A stretch of 23,213 nucleotides of DNA from Lachnospiraceae bacterium (GTDB lineage Bacteria > Bacillota > Clostridia > Lachnospirales > Lachnospiraceae). Position numbers and translations under genes: made by a program. The notes beneath the pieces are model-generated. The model ran no database searches. It was not told where the DNA came from and was given only the letters and a program-made list of their open reading frames with translations. This document shows, in pieces, positions 7,419 to 15,244 of this stretch (position 1 is its first letter; each line of letters begins with the position of its first letter). Location: NCBI GenBank assembly GCA_009774145.1, contig VSND01000069.1, positions 1-23,213 of the forward strand, given 5' to 3'.

Positions 7419-8831
7419 ATGGAAGCAGAAATTATCAACATGGGATTTATATCCATCATTCCCGCACTCATTGCCATCATACTTTCGTTTGTTACCAGAA
7501 ATACGATTGTATCTCTGGTAGCCGCCTGCATCACCGGTACACTGCTGGCCGGACAGGGAGCGCTGGGATTCCCTACCCTTTTAAAAGAAAGCCTTGGGAC
7601 GACCAGCTTTTCCTGGGTTATGCTTTTGAATACCTTTATTGCAATTATTGTGGCATATTTTCAGAAGACCGGCGCGATCCAGAGCTTTTCCCAGATGATT
7701 CATGACAAGAACTTAAGCCGCCGGGGCGCGCAGCTCATGGCGTGGGTACTTGGAATCTTTGTCTATTTCAGTGATTCCTTCAGTCCGCTGTTCGTAGGAA
7801 GCACCATGCGGAGCATCACGGACAAGGCAAGAATCTCCCGTGAAAAACTGGCGTATATCGCGGACTCAACTTCCGCACCGGTCAGCGTGCTTGTGCCGAT
7901 TACCGGATGGGCGGCGTATTTAAGCGGCCTTGCCGTCGGCATCGGATGTATTGCAACAGATGAAGATGCAGCTTCTTTGTTCCTGCATGCAATTCCCTTT
8001 AACTTTTATGCGCTTCTGGCAGTGGCCATGGTGGGACTCATCGGTTCCGGCATCCTGAAAGACTTCGGTCCCATGGCAAAAGCAGAAAAACGCGCCATGG
8101 AAGAAGGCAAGGTATTGAGAGACGGCGCTGTTCCGCTGATTGGAAAAGAGCTGACGGAGATGAAGGCATATGAGGGGATCCGTCCGCGGGTATTTTTAAA
8201 CTTCCTGCTTCCGGTTCTTATGATCGTTACCATCGCCCTTGGCACTTACATCACGCTTGGTTCCGCCAAGACCATGGAAGCATTTCTGTTTGTTATCATT
8301 TTCATGAGCATCAGCATGATCCTTCAGGGAATTCCGTTCCGGGAGGTCATGGACACACTGACGGACGGCATCAAAGGTGCGGTTCCGGCAGTTACGCTTC
8401 TGGCGCTGGCCTATTCCATCAATGCACTGAGTAAATCCATGGGGACTGCCAATTATATTGTATCTCTCAGTGAAGATTTTCTGACTCCGGCGCTGCTTCC
8501 GGCGATTATCTTCCTGATCTCGGCGATCATGGCTTTTGCCACGGGATCCTCCTGGGGAACCTTTGCCATCTGTATGCCCATTGCGCTTCCGCTGGCATTT
8601 ACGTTTACCGGCGGTACCTTAAGCCCGCTGATCCATGCCTGTTTTGCGGCAGTGGCAGGCGGCGGCGTGTTCGGCGATCACTGCTCTCCTCTTTCGGATA
8701 CGACGGTATTGTCGTCTACCGGTTCCGCCGCTGACCATATCGACCATGTACAGACCCAGCTGCCCTATGCACTCTGCTGCGGGACGCTGGCGGTTATTCT
8801 GTATCTGGTGATCGGATTTGTATTTATCTGA
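7419..8831 (+). CDS. NhaC-family Na+/H+ antiporter-like permease
   Basis: The 470-residue protein is hydrophobic throughout, with about 11-12 membrane helices. Segments typical of the Na_H_antiporter (NhaC) family are FSDSFSPLFVGSTMR, STSAPVSVLVPITGWAAYL, ATGSSWGTFAICMPIALPL and GGGVFGDHCSPLSDTTVLSSTG. The start ATG 7419 has AAGGAGG 9 bases upstream. It follows the alanine dehydrogenase remnant by 80 bases on the same strand and is closed by a strong terminator, so the two were probably one operon. In this context it may exchange an amino or organic acid against Na+ or H+ rather than only regulate pH; the sequence alone cannot decide. The truncation upstream may have removed its promoter, since I see no good one in 7339-7418. 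Confidence 0.87.
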   Translation: MEAEIINMGFISIIPALIAIILSFVTRNTIVSLVAACITGTLLAGQGALGFPTLLKESLGTTSFSWVMLLNTFIAIIVAYFQKTGAIQSFSQMIHDKNLSRRGAQLMAWVLGIFVYFSDSFSPLFVGSTMRSITDKARISREKLAYIADSTSAPVSVLVPITGWAAYLSGLAVGIGCIATDEDAASLFLHAIPFNFYALLAVAMVGLIGSGILKDFGPMAKAEKRAMEEGKVLRDGAVPLIGKELTEMKAYEGIRPRVFLNFLLPVLMIVTIALGTYITLGSAKTMEAFLFVIIFMSISMILQGIPFREVMDTLTDGIKGAVPAVTLLALAYSINALSKSMGTANYIVSLSEDFLTPALLPAIIFLISAIMAFATGSSWGTFAICMPIALPLAFTFTGGTLSPLIHACFAAVAGGGVFGDHCSPLSDTTVLSSTGSAADHIDHVQTQLPYALCCGTLAVILYLVIGFVFI

Positions 8832-8856
8832 TGTAAATTTATAAGAAACAGAAAGA

Positions 8857-8902
8857 AAAACGGTCCGGCAGGTGCTGTGTCGCCTGTCAGACCGTTTTCT
8901 TT
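8857..8902 (+). terminator. Rho-independent terminator after the antiporter gene
   Basis: AAAACGGTC (8857-8865) pairs with GACCGTTTT (8890-8898), and an inner stem CAGGTG/CGCCTG (8869-8874 with 8881-8886) continues it. A T-rich tail TTTTCTTTT follows. Confidence 0.85.
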
Positions 8903-8924
8903 TATGGTATCCGTTTTGTCATAT

Positions 8925-8951
8925 TATTTACATAATTTTATTATGTAAATA
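8925..8951. repeat. AT-rich 11-base inverted repeat between convergent genes
   Basis: TATTTACATAA (8925-8935) and TTATGTAAATA (8941-8951) are perfect reverse complements around the loop TTTTA. A second hairpin, GAATGCAG/CTGCATTC (8963-8970 with 8975-8982), lies between it and the tatD stop codon. Together they may end tatD transcription, although neither has a classical U-tract on that strand. Confidence 0.55.
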
Positions 8952-9006
8952 TACGTGTTTCAGAATGCAGCTGCCTGCATTCCTGTCCATTCCGTTTCCC
9001 CTGCCC

Positions 9007-9789
9007 TCAGGTCTTCAGATGAAAAAGCCTCTCCGTATTTTTCTTTGCATGTTCCATCAATGTTTCTTCTGTCACCTTCCTGTATTTTGCCAGTTCCTGA
9101 ACCACATACCGGATATTCTGCGGAACATTCGTCCTCCCAGGCCCCGGTACATTTTTCGGTGTCAGGTAAGGCGCATCCGTTTCCACCAGAATCCGGTCCA
9201 GAGGAATCAACGATACCGCTTCCCGCAGTTCCTTCGCCCGGCGGTCGTCGCAGATCCATCCGGTGATACCGATGGAAAATCCCATGGAAAGATACTGTTC
9301 CAGCACTTTTTTGTTTCCTGTAAAACAGTGAACCACAGACCTTTTGCAGATATCCGGATGCCGCTTAAACCTTCGGATGAAATCCTCAGATGCACTGCGC
9401 TCATGAAGAAACAACGGTTTTTCCAGCTTCTCTGCCAGAACGATATGCTTTTCCAGACACCGGATCTGATTCTCCTTTGTGGAAAACATCCGGTCATAGT
9501 CCAGACCGCATTCTCCCACGGCGACGATCTTCCCGTTTTCAGACAGAATCCGCTCCATATGCTGGAAATCCTCCTGCCTCGCACGGTCTGCATTATGGGG
9601 ATGAATCCCGGCTGTCCCATAGGCATCATGGGTCTTTACAAAAGCATCTATTTTCTGGTTCTCTTTGCGGTCTGTCCCGGTCAGGATACAGCACACATTC
9701 TGCTCCCACGCTTCCCGGATCACCTTCTCCGGATCCGGAAACTGCCGGCAAAACAGATTCAGACCAATGTCATAGTAAGTGATCTGCAT
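9007..9789 (-). CDS. tatD: TatD metal-dependent deoxyribonuclease
   Basis: The 260-residue TIM-barrel protein carries the TatD motifs in order: YYDIGLNLFCRQF at the N-terminus, TAGIHPHNADR, VGECGLDYDRMFST, PLFLHERSASEDF, VVHCFTGNKK and LVETDAPYLTP. The first motif lacks the HxH found in YcfH/YjjV-type paralogues and matches the DIG-x-NL form of Escherichia coli TatD and animal TATDN1. This points to true TatD, a 3'-5' exonuclease acting on damaged or single-stranded nucleic acid. ATG 9789 is chosen because AAGGAGG lies 8 bases upstream and inside the longer frame that begins at 9810. A possible promoter on the minus strand is ATGAAA (9895-9900) with TATGAT (9872-9877), 17 bases apart. It stands alone and is divergent from the YczE-like gene. 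Confidence 0.9.
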   Translation of the reverse strand: MQITYYDIGLNLFCRQFPDPEKVIREAWEQNVCCILTGTDRKENQKIDAFVKTHDAYGTAGIHPHNADRARQEDFQHMERILSENGKIVAVGECGLDYDRMFSTKENQIRCLEKHIVLAEKLEKPLFLHERSASEDFIRRFKRHPDICKRSVVHCFTGNKKVLEQYLSMGFSIGITGWICDDRRAKELREAVSLIPLDRILVETDAPYLTPKNVPGPGRTNVPQNIRYVVQELAKYRKVTEETLMEHAKKNTERLFHLKT

Positions 9790-9948
9790 AATATATTCCT
9801 CCTTGTGCACCGCTGGACCACACCTGTATTTTTTCCCTCAGCCGGTCCTTCCGATCTTCCTGATATGAATCATCATAACACAGATTTCCGATTATTTCAT
9901 CCTGTTTTATCGTCAAATCGCCCATTGAAAATCTGTCAAAAAATATTC

Positions 9949-9977
9949 ATGACAGCTTTTTTCTGATGTGATATGAT
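9949..9977 (+). promoter_or_regulatory. Promoter of the YczE-like gene
   Basis: ATGACA (9949-9954) and TATGAT (9972-9977) are 17 bases apart, one mismatch each from consensus. The leader to the start codon is about 70 bases. Confidence 0.65.
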
Positions 9978-10055
9978 AGATTCACTTACTGAGCAGACAG
10001 CGAATGCCCTGCAGCAGCCGTCCGCTCACGATATCAGGAAAAGGAGACACAGGAT

Positions 10056-10703
10056 ATGAAATTTCCGGAAAATTTTAAAAAACGAATCGTCATGACTACC
10101 GTCGGTGTGACGCTGTGCACCATTGCTGTGGGATTTTTCAAGTGTTCACAGTTCGGTGTGGACCCGTTTCAGTGCTTTGCCCAGGGAATCTGGGGACATT
10201 TTTTTAAAAAAACGGCGTCCTATGGATTCTATTACATGATACTCAGCGGCATCATGCTGCTTCTGGATCTGGTCATCGCCAGAACATGCATGGGAGCGGC
10301 AACTCTGGTCAACATGTTTCTGACCGGATATATCGTGGATTTTACCTGTCTGGCGATCAACCGATGCACGCCGTCGCCCTCTCTGGCTCTTCGGATCCTG
10401 TTCCTGGCCGTCGCCGTGCTGGTCATGTGTTTCGCTTCTTCGCTGTACATGACTTCCAACCTGGGAGTCTCTGTATATGACGCGATCCCCATTGTGATCG
10501 CCGACCGCCGAAAGCTTCCGTTCAAATTCGTCCGGATCGGCTGTGACCTGCTCTGTGTCATCATCGGAACTCTGTCCGGCCTGCTTCCCGGTGCGGGTAC
10601 GCTGATCACCGCATTTTTCATGGGACCGCTGATCGAATTTTTCAATCACCGTTTTTCGGAGCCGTTCCTGTTCGGCAAAGACCATGATCGTATCTCCGTC
10701 TGA
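10056..10703 (+). CDS. YczE/YyaS/YitT-type integral membrane protein
   Basis: This 215-residue protein has five or six predicted membrane helices. It carries the family pattern in two half-repeats: FKCSQFGVDPFQCFAQGIW near residues 28-46 and MTSNLGVSVYDAIPIVIA near residues 132-149, each a helix break with a G-V-(D/S)-x-(F/Y) core. The family (COG2364) is widespread in Firmicutes; B. subtilis YczE affects antibiotic production, but no transport substrate is established. RBS AAAGGAGA precedes ATG 10056. The gene has its own promoter and is followed by a long hairpin at 10726-10815, so it is probably monocistronic. Function is unknown. Confidence 0.8.
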   Translation: MKFPENFKKRIVMTTVGVTLCTIAVGFFKCSQFGVDPFQCFAQGIWGHFFKKTASYGFYYMILSGIMLLLDLVIARTCMGAATLVNMFLTGYIVDFTCLAINRCTPSPSLALRILFLAVAVLVMCFASSLYMTSNLGVSVYDAIPIVIADRRKLPFKFVRIGCDLLCVIIGTLSGLLPGAGTLITAFFMGPLIEFFNHRFSEPFLFGKDHDRISV

Positions 10704-10725
10704 CTGCATACGGCCGTTTTTCTAT

Positions 10726-10815
10726 AAAGGGGCTGCTGTAAAACAGGCGATACCACCCATGCAGAATCCTCTGTACCGTCAATGGTGGAAATCGTCATTT
10801 TGCAGCAGTCCCTTT
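10726..10815. repeat. 90-base imperfect inverted repeat, possible MITE or structured RNA
   Basis: The outer arms 10726-10743 and 10798-10815 form an 18-base-pair stem with two G-T pairs (AAAGGGGCTGCTGTAAAA against TTTTGCAGCAGTCCCTTT). Inside it, CGAT (10748-10751) pairs with ATCG (10791-10794) and CCACC (10753-10757) with GGTGG (10784-10788). A small CAGA/TCTG hairpin (10762-10773) sits at the tip. The whole element folds into one long rod. It lies between the YczE-like gene and the sugar operon and could also act as a terminator, since the right arm ends in TTT. No target duplication is evident. Confidence 0.6.
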
Positions 10816-10830
10816 GTCATGTGAAAAGGG

Positions 10831-10866
10831 TGTGACGATTCACAGATTTTGTAACAAATGACAAAA
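10831..10866. promoter_or_regulatory. Two operator-like inverted repeats upstream of the sugar operon
   Basis: TGTGA-CGAT-TCACA (10831-10844) and TTTTGT-N8-ACAAAA (10847-10866) lie side by side, 34 to 69 bases upstream of the -35 element. Either could bind an RpiR repressor or activator or a catabolite regulator. Neither fits the cre consensus well. Confidence 0.45.
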
Positions 10867-10899
10867 TGGTAGCCCCATTACCAGCTTATGTCCGGCATA

Positions 10900-10928
10900 T
10901 TGTAATTTTTTTCCCATACTGTTATGAT
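10900..10928 (+). promoter_or_regulatory. Promoter of the alpha-glucoside operon
   Basis: TTGTAA (10900-10905) and TATGAT (10923-10928) are 17 bases apart. Transcription would start near 10935, leaving a leader of about 90 bases before the EIICBA start. Confidence 0.7.
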
Positions 10929-11025
10929 AATTCCATCACGAGATATCATTCATGTACTTCATCCCGGGAGAGTGGTATTCGGTAAAAATGCTATATCAAA
11001 TCAAAAGAAGGGAAGTGTTGTTACA

Positions 11026-13140
11026 ATGATGCAAAAAATCCAGAAGTTCGGCGGTGCCATGTTCACACCGGTACTGCTGTTCTCCTTTGCAGGTGTCATG
11101 GTCGGCATCGGTACGCTGTGTACAACAGAAGCAGTCCTTGGCTCTCTGGCTGCCCCGACAAGCATGTGGTACCTGGTATGGAATGTCATCCTTCAGGGTG
11201 CATGGTGCGTGTTTAATCAGCTCCCGCTGCTGTTCGTGATCGGTCTTCCGATCGGTCTGGCAAAAAAACAGGCAGCCCGCTGCTGCATGGAAGCGCTTGT
11301 CTTATATCTGACGTTCCATTATTTCGTCAGCACCATCCTTGCTCAGTGGGGAACTGCACTTGGGGTTGATTTCGCAGCAGAGACCGGCGGTTCCAGCGGT
11401 CTGACCATGATCGCCAACATCAAGACGCTGGATATGGGGATGTTCGGAGCGCTGCTGGTGTCCGGTCTTGTCATCTACTTACATAACAAGTATTTTGATA
11501 CGGAGCTTCCGGACTGGCTTGGCTCCTTCAACGGATCAACGTTTATCTTTATGATCGGCTTCTTCGTGATGCTTCCGGTGGCGCTGCTGTCCGTGATCAT
11601 CTGGCCGAATATCCAGCACGGCATGCAGCTGTTCCAGAATTTCGTCATGACCAAAGGCGCGCTGGGTGTATGGGTATTCATCCTGCTGGAACGTCTGCTG
11701 ATCCCCTTCGGTCTGCACCATCTGCTGTACAGCCCGTTCTACTATGACAACCTTGTATGTCCGGGCGGCATCTATGCTTACTGGGCAACACAGCTTCCGG
11801 CACTGGCGGCTTCCACCGCTTCTCTGAAATCACTGTGCCCGGAGGCGGCATTTACCGCAACCGGATTCTCCAAGATTTTCGGATGCCCGGGTATCGCGCT
11901 TGCGTTCTACTCAACGGCAAAACCGGAAAAGAGGACCCAGCTGAAAGCCCTGCTGATCCCCATCGTGCTGACAGCCATTGTCTGCGGAGTCACAGAACCT
12001 ATTGAATTCACGTTCCTGTTTATGGCCCCGGCGCTGTTCGTGGTACACTGCGTACTGGCAGCATTTCTGTCCACCACCATCAACCTGTTCGGCATCGTCG
12101 GTGTCTTCTCCGGCGGTCTGATCGAGATGAGTTCTCTGAACTTTATCCCGCTGATGACCTCCCACTGGAGAGAATATCTGCTGATGCTGGTCATCGGTCT
12201 GGTTTATACCGGTATCTGGTTCATCGTCTTCCGGTTCCTGATCCTGAAGTTCAACTTCAAGACTCCCGGACGTGAGGATACGGAAGAGACCAGGTTCTAT
12301 TCCAAGGCAGAATTCCGTGCAAAACAGGCAGGCGGCGGAGAGATGGACAAAAAGACTCTGCTGGCAGCCATGATTCTGGAAGGACTGGGCAAAGCCGACA
12401 ACATCGTGGATGTTACCAACTGTGCAACCCGTCTGCGTGTCAACGTCAAGGATGCCGCACTGGTGAAAGACGACGGATATTTCAAAGGCATCGGTACCCA
12501 CGGCATCTCCAAAAACGGCAAGGCCATGCAGGTCATCGTAGGCTTAAGCGTGCCGAGCGTCCGTGAAAAATTTGAGATGATTCTGGCAAATCCGTCTGCG
12601 TATGAGCTGAATATGGACGATACCGCGAACCGGCAGGATGCAGCGCCGGCTGCTGAAAAAACAGCAGATACCTCTGCTATGACAAAGCATGAGCTGAAAG
12701 CAGTTGCCAACGGAAAAGCGATTCCGGTCAGTGAAGTGCCGGACGACGTATTTGCTTCCAAAGCGCTGGGAGACGGCGTGGCAGTGATCGTGACTGACGG
12801 AAAGGTCTGCGCTCCGGCTGACGGAACCATCTCCATGGTTGCAGAGACACTGCATGCATATGGAATCAGTACCGCGGATGGTCTGGAACTTCTGGTCCAC
12901 ATCGGTATCAATACCGTGGAACTTAACGGCGAAGGCTTCTCGCCGAAGGTCAAAGAAGGCGATCAGGTCAAAGCAGGCCAGCTGCTCTGTGAGATCGATA
13001 TGAAGCTGATGAAGGAGAAAGGTTATCCGACTCACACTCCCATTCTCATGACAAACGGCGATGAGTGCGCCGACGTCCAGCTGCTCCCGAATGAAAATGT
13101 CCGGGCAGGAGAAACAACCGTTATTACTTACAGGAAGTAA
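11026..13140 (+). CDS. Alpha-glucoside PTS transporter, fused EIIC-EIIB-EIIA
   Basis: The 704-residue protein imports and phosphorylates a sugar at the expense of PEP. The membrane EIIC domain (about 1-410, roughly ten helices) carries the glucose-superfamily segment GVTEPIEFTFLFMAP and LLIPFGLHHLLYSPFYY. EIIB follows at about 440-520 with phospho-Cys466 in VTNCATRLRV, and a glucose-type EIIA closes it at about 555-704 with phospho-His625 in LLVHIGINTVEL. All phosphorylation sites needed after HPr are present in one chain. The frame is open from 10924, but the homologous start is ATG 11026, with AGAAGGGAAG about 10 bases upstream; the longer version would overlap the promoter -10. The GH4 6-phospho-alpha-glucosidase 39 bases downstream makes maltose, sucrose isomers or trehalose-like alpha-glucosides the likely substrates (MalP/GlvC/AglA group). 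Confidence 0.93.
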   Translation: MMQKIQKFGGAMFTPVLLFSFAGVMVGIGTLCTTEAVLGSLAAPTSMWYLVWNVILQGAWCVFNQLPLLFVIGLPIGLAKKQAARCCMEALVLYLTFHYFVSTILAQWGTALGVDFAAETGGSSGLTMIANIKTLDMGMFGALLVSGLVIYLHNKYFDTELPDWLGSFNGSTFIFMIGFFVMLPVALLSVIIWPNIQHGMQLFQNFVMTKGALGVWVFILLERLLIPFGLHHLLYSPFYYDNLVCPGGIYAYWATQLPALAASTASLKSLCPEAAFTATGFSKIFGCPGIALAFYSTAKPEKRTQLKALLIPIVLTAIVCGVTEPIEFTFLFMAPALFVVHCVLAAFLSTTINLFGIVGVFSGGLIEMSSLNFIPLMTSHWREYLLMLVIGLVYTGIWFIVFRFLILKFNFKTPGREDTEETRFYSKAEFRAKQAGGGEMDKKTLLAAMILEGLGKADNIVDVTNCATRLRVNVKDAALVKDDGYFKGIGTHGISKNGKAMQVIVGLSVPSVREKFEMILANPSAYELNMDDTANRQDAAPAAEKTADTSAMTKHELKAVANGKAIPVSEVPDDVFASKALGDGVAVIVTDGKVCAPADGTISMVAETLHAYGISTADGLELLVHIGINTVELNGEGFSPKVKEGDQVKAGQLLCEIDMKLMKEKGYPTHTPILMTNGDECADVQLLPNENVRAGETTVITYRK

Positions 13141-13179
13141 CATCATTTCACATAAAATATCAGTCAGGAGGAAATTATT

Positions 13180-14514
13180 ATGTCCAAGAAATCATTTGCT
13201 GTTACCGTTGCCGGAGGAGGCAGCACCTTTACACCAGGAATCGCACTGATGCTTCTGGCGGAGCGTGACCGTTTTCCGATCCACAAGATCATGTTTTATG
13301 ATAATGATGCCGAGCGTCAGGAAATCGTCGCCAAAGCATGCGAAATCTATCTGAAGGAAAATGCACCGGATATTGAGTTCGGATATACCACTGACCCGGA
13401 AACCGCTTTCACCGGCATCGACTTTGTCCTTGCACATATCCGTGTGGGCAAGTACGCCATGCGCGAACTGGATGAGAAAATCCCGATGAAATACGGCGTG
13501 GTAGGTCAGGAAACCTGCGGACCGGGCGGAATCGCATACGGCATGCGCTCCATCGGCGGAGTTCTGGAAATTCTGGACTATATGGAGAAATATTCTCCCA
13601 ACGCATGGATGCTGAACTACTCCAACCCGGCTGCCATCGTGGCAGAGGCAACCCGCCGTCTGCGTCCGAACTCGAAGATCCTGAATATCTGCGATATGCC
13701 CATCGATCTGGAAGAAAAGATGGCAAGTATGGTCGGCCTGAAATCCCGCAAGGAAATGCAGGTTGGATACTACGGACTCAACCATTTCGGATGGTGGCAC
13801 AAGATCTATGATAATGCAGGCAACGACCTGATGCCGGAGATCAAAAAGCATATGGCAGTCAACGGTTTTGCAGACGGTATCGCAGAAACCAATCAGCATG
13901 TGGACGACAGCTGGAAGGAGACCTTCGCAAAAGCAAAAGATGTCTATGCGGTAGATCCCACTACCATTCCGAATACTTATCTGAAATATTACCTGTATCC
14001 GGACTATGTGGTAGAACACACCAATCCGGAGCACACCCGTGCCAACGAAGTGATGGAAGGCCGCGAGAAAACCGTCTTCGGCACATGCCGCCAGATCATC
14101 GAGAAAGGCACCGCAAAGGACTGCGGTTTTGAAGCAGACGCACACGCCACCTACATTGTGGACCTTGCATGCGCCATTGCCGAGAATACCAAAGAGAGAT
14201 TCCTTCTGATCGTTCCCAACGAAGGCGCAGTCGAGAACTTTGACCGGACCGCCATGGTGGAGATCCCCTGTATCGTCGGTTCCAACGGCTACGAGCGCAT
14301 CTGCCAGGGTGCGATCCCGCAGTTCCAGAAAGGTCTCATGGAGCAGCAGGTCAGCGTGGAGAAGCTGGTGGTGGAAGCATGGATCGAGGGCAGCTATCAG
14401 AAAATGTGGCAGGCTCTGACCCTTTCCAAGATCGTTCCCAGCGCACGCGTCGCAAAACTGATCCTGGATGATCTGATCGAAGCCAACAAGGACTACTGGC
14501 CGGAACTGAAATAA
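13180..14514 (+). CDS. GH4 6-phospho-alpha-glucosidase (NAD+ and metal dependent)
   Basis: The 444-residue enzyme hydrolyses 6-phospho-alpha-glucosides delivered by the adjacent EIICBA into glucose 6-phosphate and sugar. Glycoside hydrolase family 4 is shown by the N-terminal NAD+ motif VAGGGSTFTPG, the GPGGIAYGMRSI and NYSNPAAIV segments, and the metal ligands Cys171 in NICDMP and His202 in GLNHFGW. CDMP rather than CNVP after the metal Cys is the form reported for alpha-specific members such as GlvA, MalH and AglB. The length matches the family (about 440). RBS AGGAGG stands 8 bases before ATG 13180, and no terminator separates it from the transporter. Activity requires NAD+ and normally Mn2+ in a redox-type hydrolysis. 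Confidence 0.94.
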   Translation: MSKKSFAVTVAGGGSTFTPGIALMLLAERDRFPIHKIMFYDNDAERQEIVAKACEIYLKENAPDIEFGYTTDPETAFTGIDFVLAHIRVGKYAMRELDEKIPMKYGVVGQETCGPGGIAYGMRSIGGVLEILDYMEKYSPNAWMLNYSNPAAIVAEATRRLRPNSKILNICDMPIDLEEKMASMVGLKSRKEMQVGYYGLNHFGWWHKIYDNAGNDLMPEIKKHMAVNGFADGIAETNQHVDDSWKETFAKAKDVYAVDPTTIPNTYLKYYLYPDYVVEHTNPEHTRANEVMEGREKTVFGTCRQIIEKGTAKDCGFEADAHATYIVDLACAIAENTKERFLLIVPNEGAVENFDRTAMVEIPCIVGSNGYERICQGAIPQFQKGLMEQQVSVEKLVVEAWIEGSYQKMWQALTLSKIVPSARVAKLILDDLIEANKDYWPELK

Positions 14515-14556
14515 TCAGACCATCGGCTGAATATTGCATCTTTCCTGACAGGAACC

Positions 14557-14596
14557 GGATCGTTCTTCGGATACAAACCCATCCGAAGAACGATCC
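14557..14596. repeat. Perfect 16-base inverted repeat after the GH4 gene
   Basis: GGATCGTTCTTCGGAT (14557-14572) and ATCCGAAGAACGATCC (14581-14596) are perfect reverse complements around an 8-base loop. No U-tract follows, so it is not a typical terminator. It may stabilise the transporter-hydrolase mRNA 3' end, lower read-through into downstream genes, or be an operator. Confidence 0.75.
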
Positions 14597-14667
14597 ATAT
14601 CCCATATTCTGAAGTTCTGATAACGCAATGGTTTAATCAGCATTTCACTCATCAAGAGGTGACCGAT

Positions 14668-15171
14668 ATGACGAAAACAGTAACCAGACAGACCAGTACC
14701 CGGATGGATTACCATAAACATGACCGCTGGTTTATGATTGCAAAAATACTTCTGGTCCTCGCTCCCTTTGTGGCGCTGACCTGTCTGCAGGCGTCTGCAG
14801 GCGGCGGCAGCCTCGCGCTTGTGCTGCAGCAGGATCCGAAGATCACCGTTACTTTTCTGGCATCCATGGCGGGACCGTTTACCGCTTATCTTCTTGGATT
14901 TGCACAGAATCATCTTTATGATGGAGAACCGGAATACATGACGGCACATCTGTCGCTGCTTCTGATCACAGAGCTTCTGCTGCGCAACATGGTCTATCTT
15001 ATCATGATGCTGTATCTTTTGTATCTGGTATACCAGATGACCGGAATGACGCCGTCCTCTTCTCTGCGCGCCAAATGGAAAAATCATTTTTTCCGGGATC
15101 TTTCCGGATGTTTTCTCCTGATTCTGTTCGGCGCTTTCTGCCTGTTCGTTTCTCTTCGCCTGGGCATGTGA
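14668..15171 (+). CDS. Unrecognised four-helix membrane protein in the sugar locus
   Basis: I do not recognise this 167-residue protein. A charged N-terminus (about 20 residues, rich in Thr, Arg, His) is followed by four hydrophobic segments: about 24-43 (FMIAKILLVLAPFVALTCL), 60-80 (TFLASMAGPFTAYLLGFA), 95-122 (a long Leu/Met-rich stretch) and 142-163. ATG 14668 follows AGAGGTGACC; a GTG at 14659 is possible but lies within that ribosome binding site. It sits between the GH4 gene and the two RpiR genes on the same strand, after a strong hairpin, and 73 bases before the first regulator. Its conservation with this locus elsewhere would be the best clue; a small accessory of sugar uptake or an unrelated insertion are both possible. 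Confidence 0.75.
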   Translation: MTKTVTRQTSTRMDYHKHDRWFMIAKILLVLAPFVALTCLQASAGGGSLALVLQQDPKITVTFLASMAGPFTAYLLGFAQNHLYDGEPEYMTAHLSLLLITELLLRNMVYLIMMLYLLYLVYQMTGMTPSSSLRAKWKNHFFRDLSGCFLLILFGAFCLFVSLRLGM

Positions 15172-15179
15172 TATTTTCT

Positions 15180-15209
15180 TGGACAATCGCCTGCCATCTG
15201 TGATATGAT
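15180..15209 (+). promoter_or_regulatory. Promoter of the RpiR pair
   Basis: TGGACA (15180-15185) and TATGAT (15204-15209) are 18 bases apart and lie just downstream of the membrane protein stop codon. This would let the two regulators be made independently of the sugar operon. Confidence 0.6.
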
Positions 15210-15244
15210 AACAGGAACAGAGCAAAGGCAGGAGGACAACTCTC

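Noticed and set aside
8872..9966. 364-codon open frame on the plus strand
   Set aside because: It lies antisense to tatD, is rich in Cys, Pro, His and Phe, has no ribosome binding site and runs through the antiporter terminator. It is a shadow of the codon bias of tatD.
10831..10844. CcpA cre site or Crp site upstream of the sugar operon
   Set aside because: TGTGA-N4-TCACA has a 4-base rather than 6-base centre for Crp and misses key cre positions. It is kept only as an unspecified operator-like repeat.
13192..14145. 317-codon open frame on the minus strand
   Set aside because: It is fully antisense to the strongly supported GH4 gene, and its composition is not protein-like.
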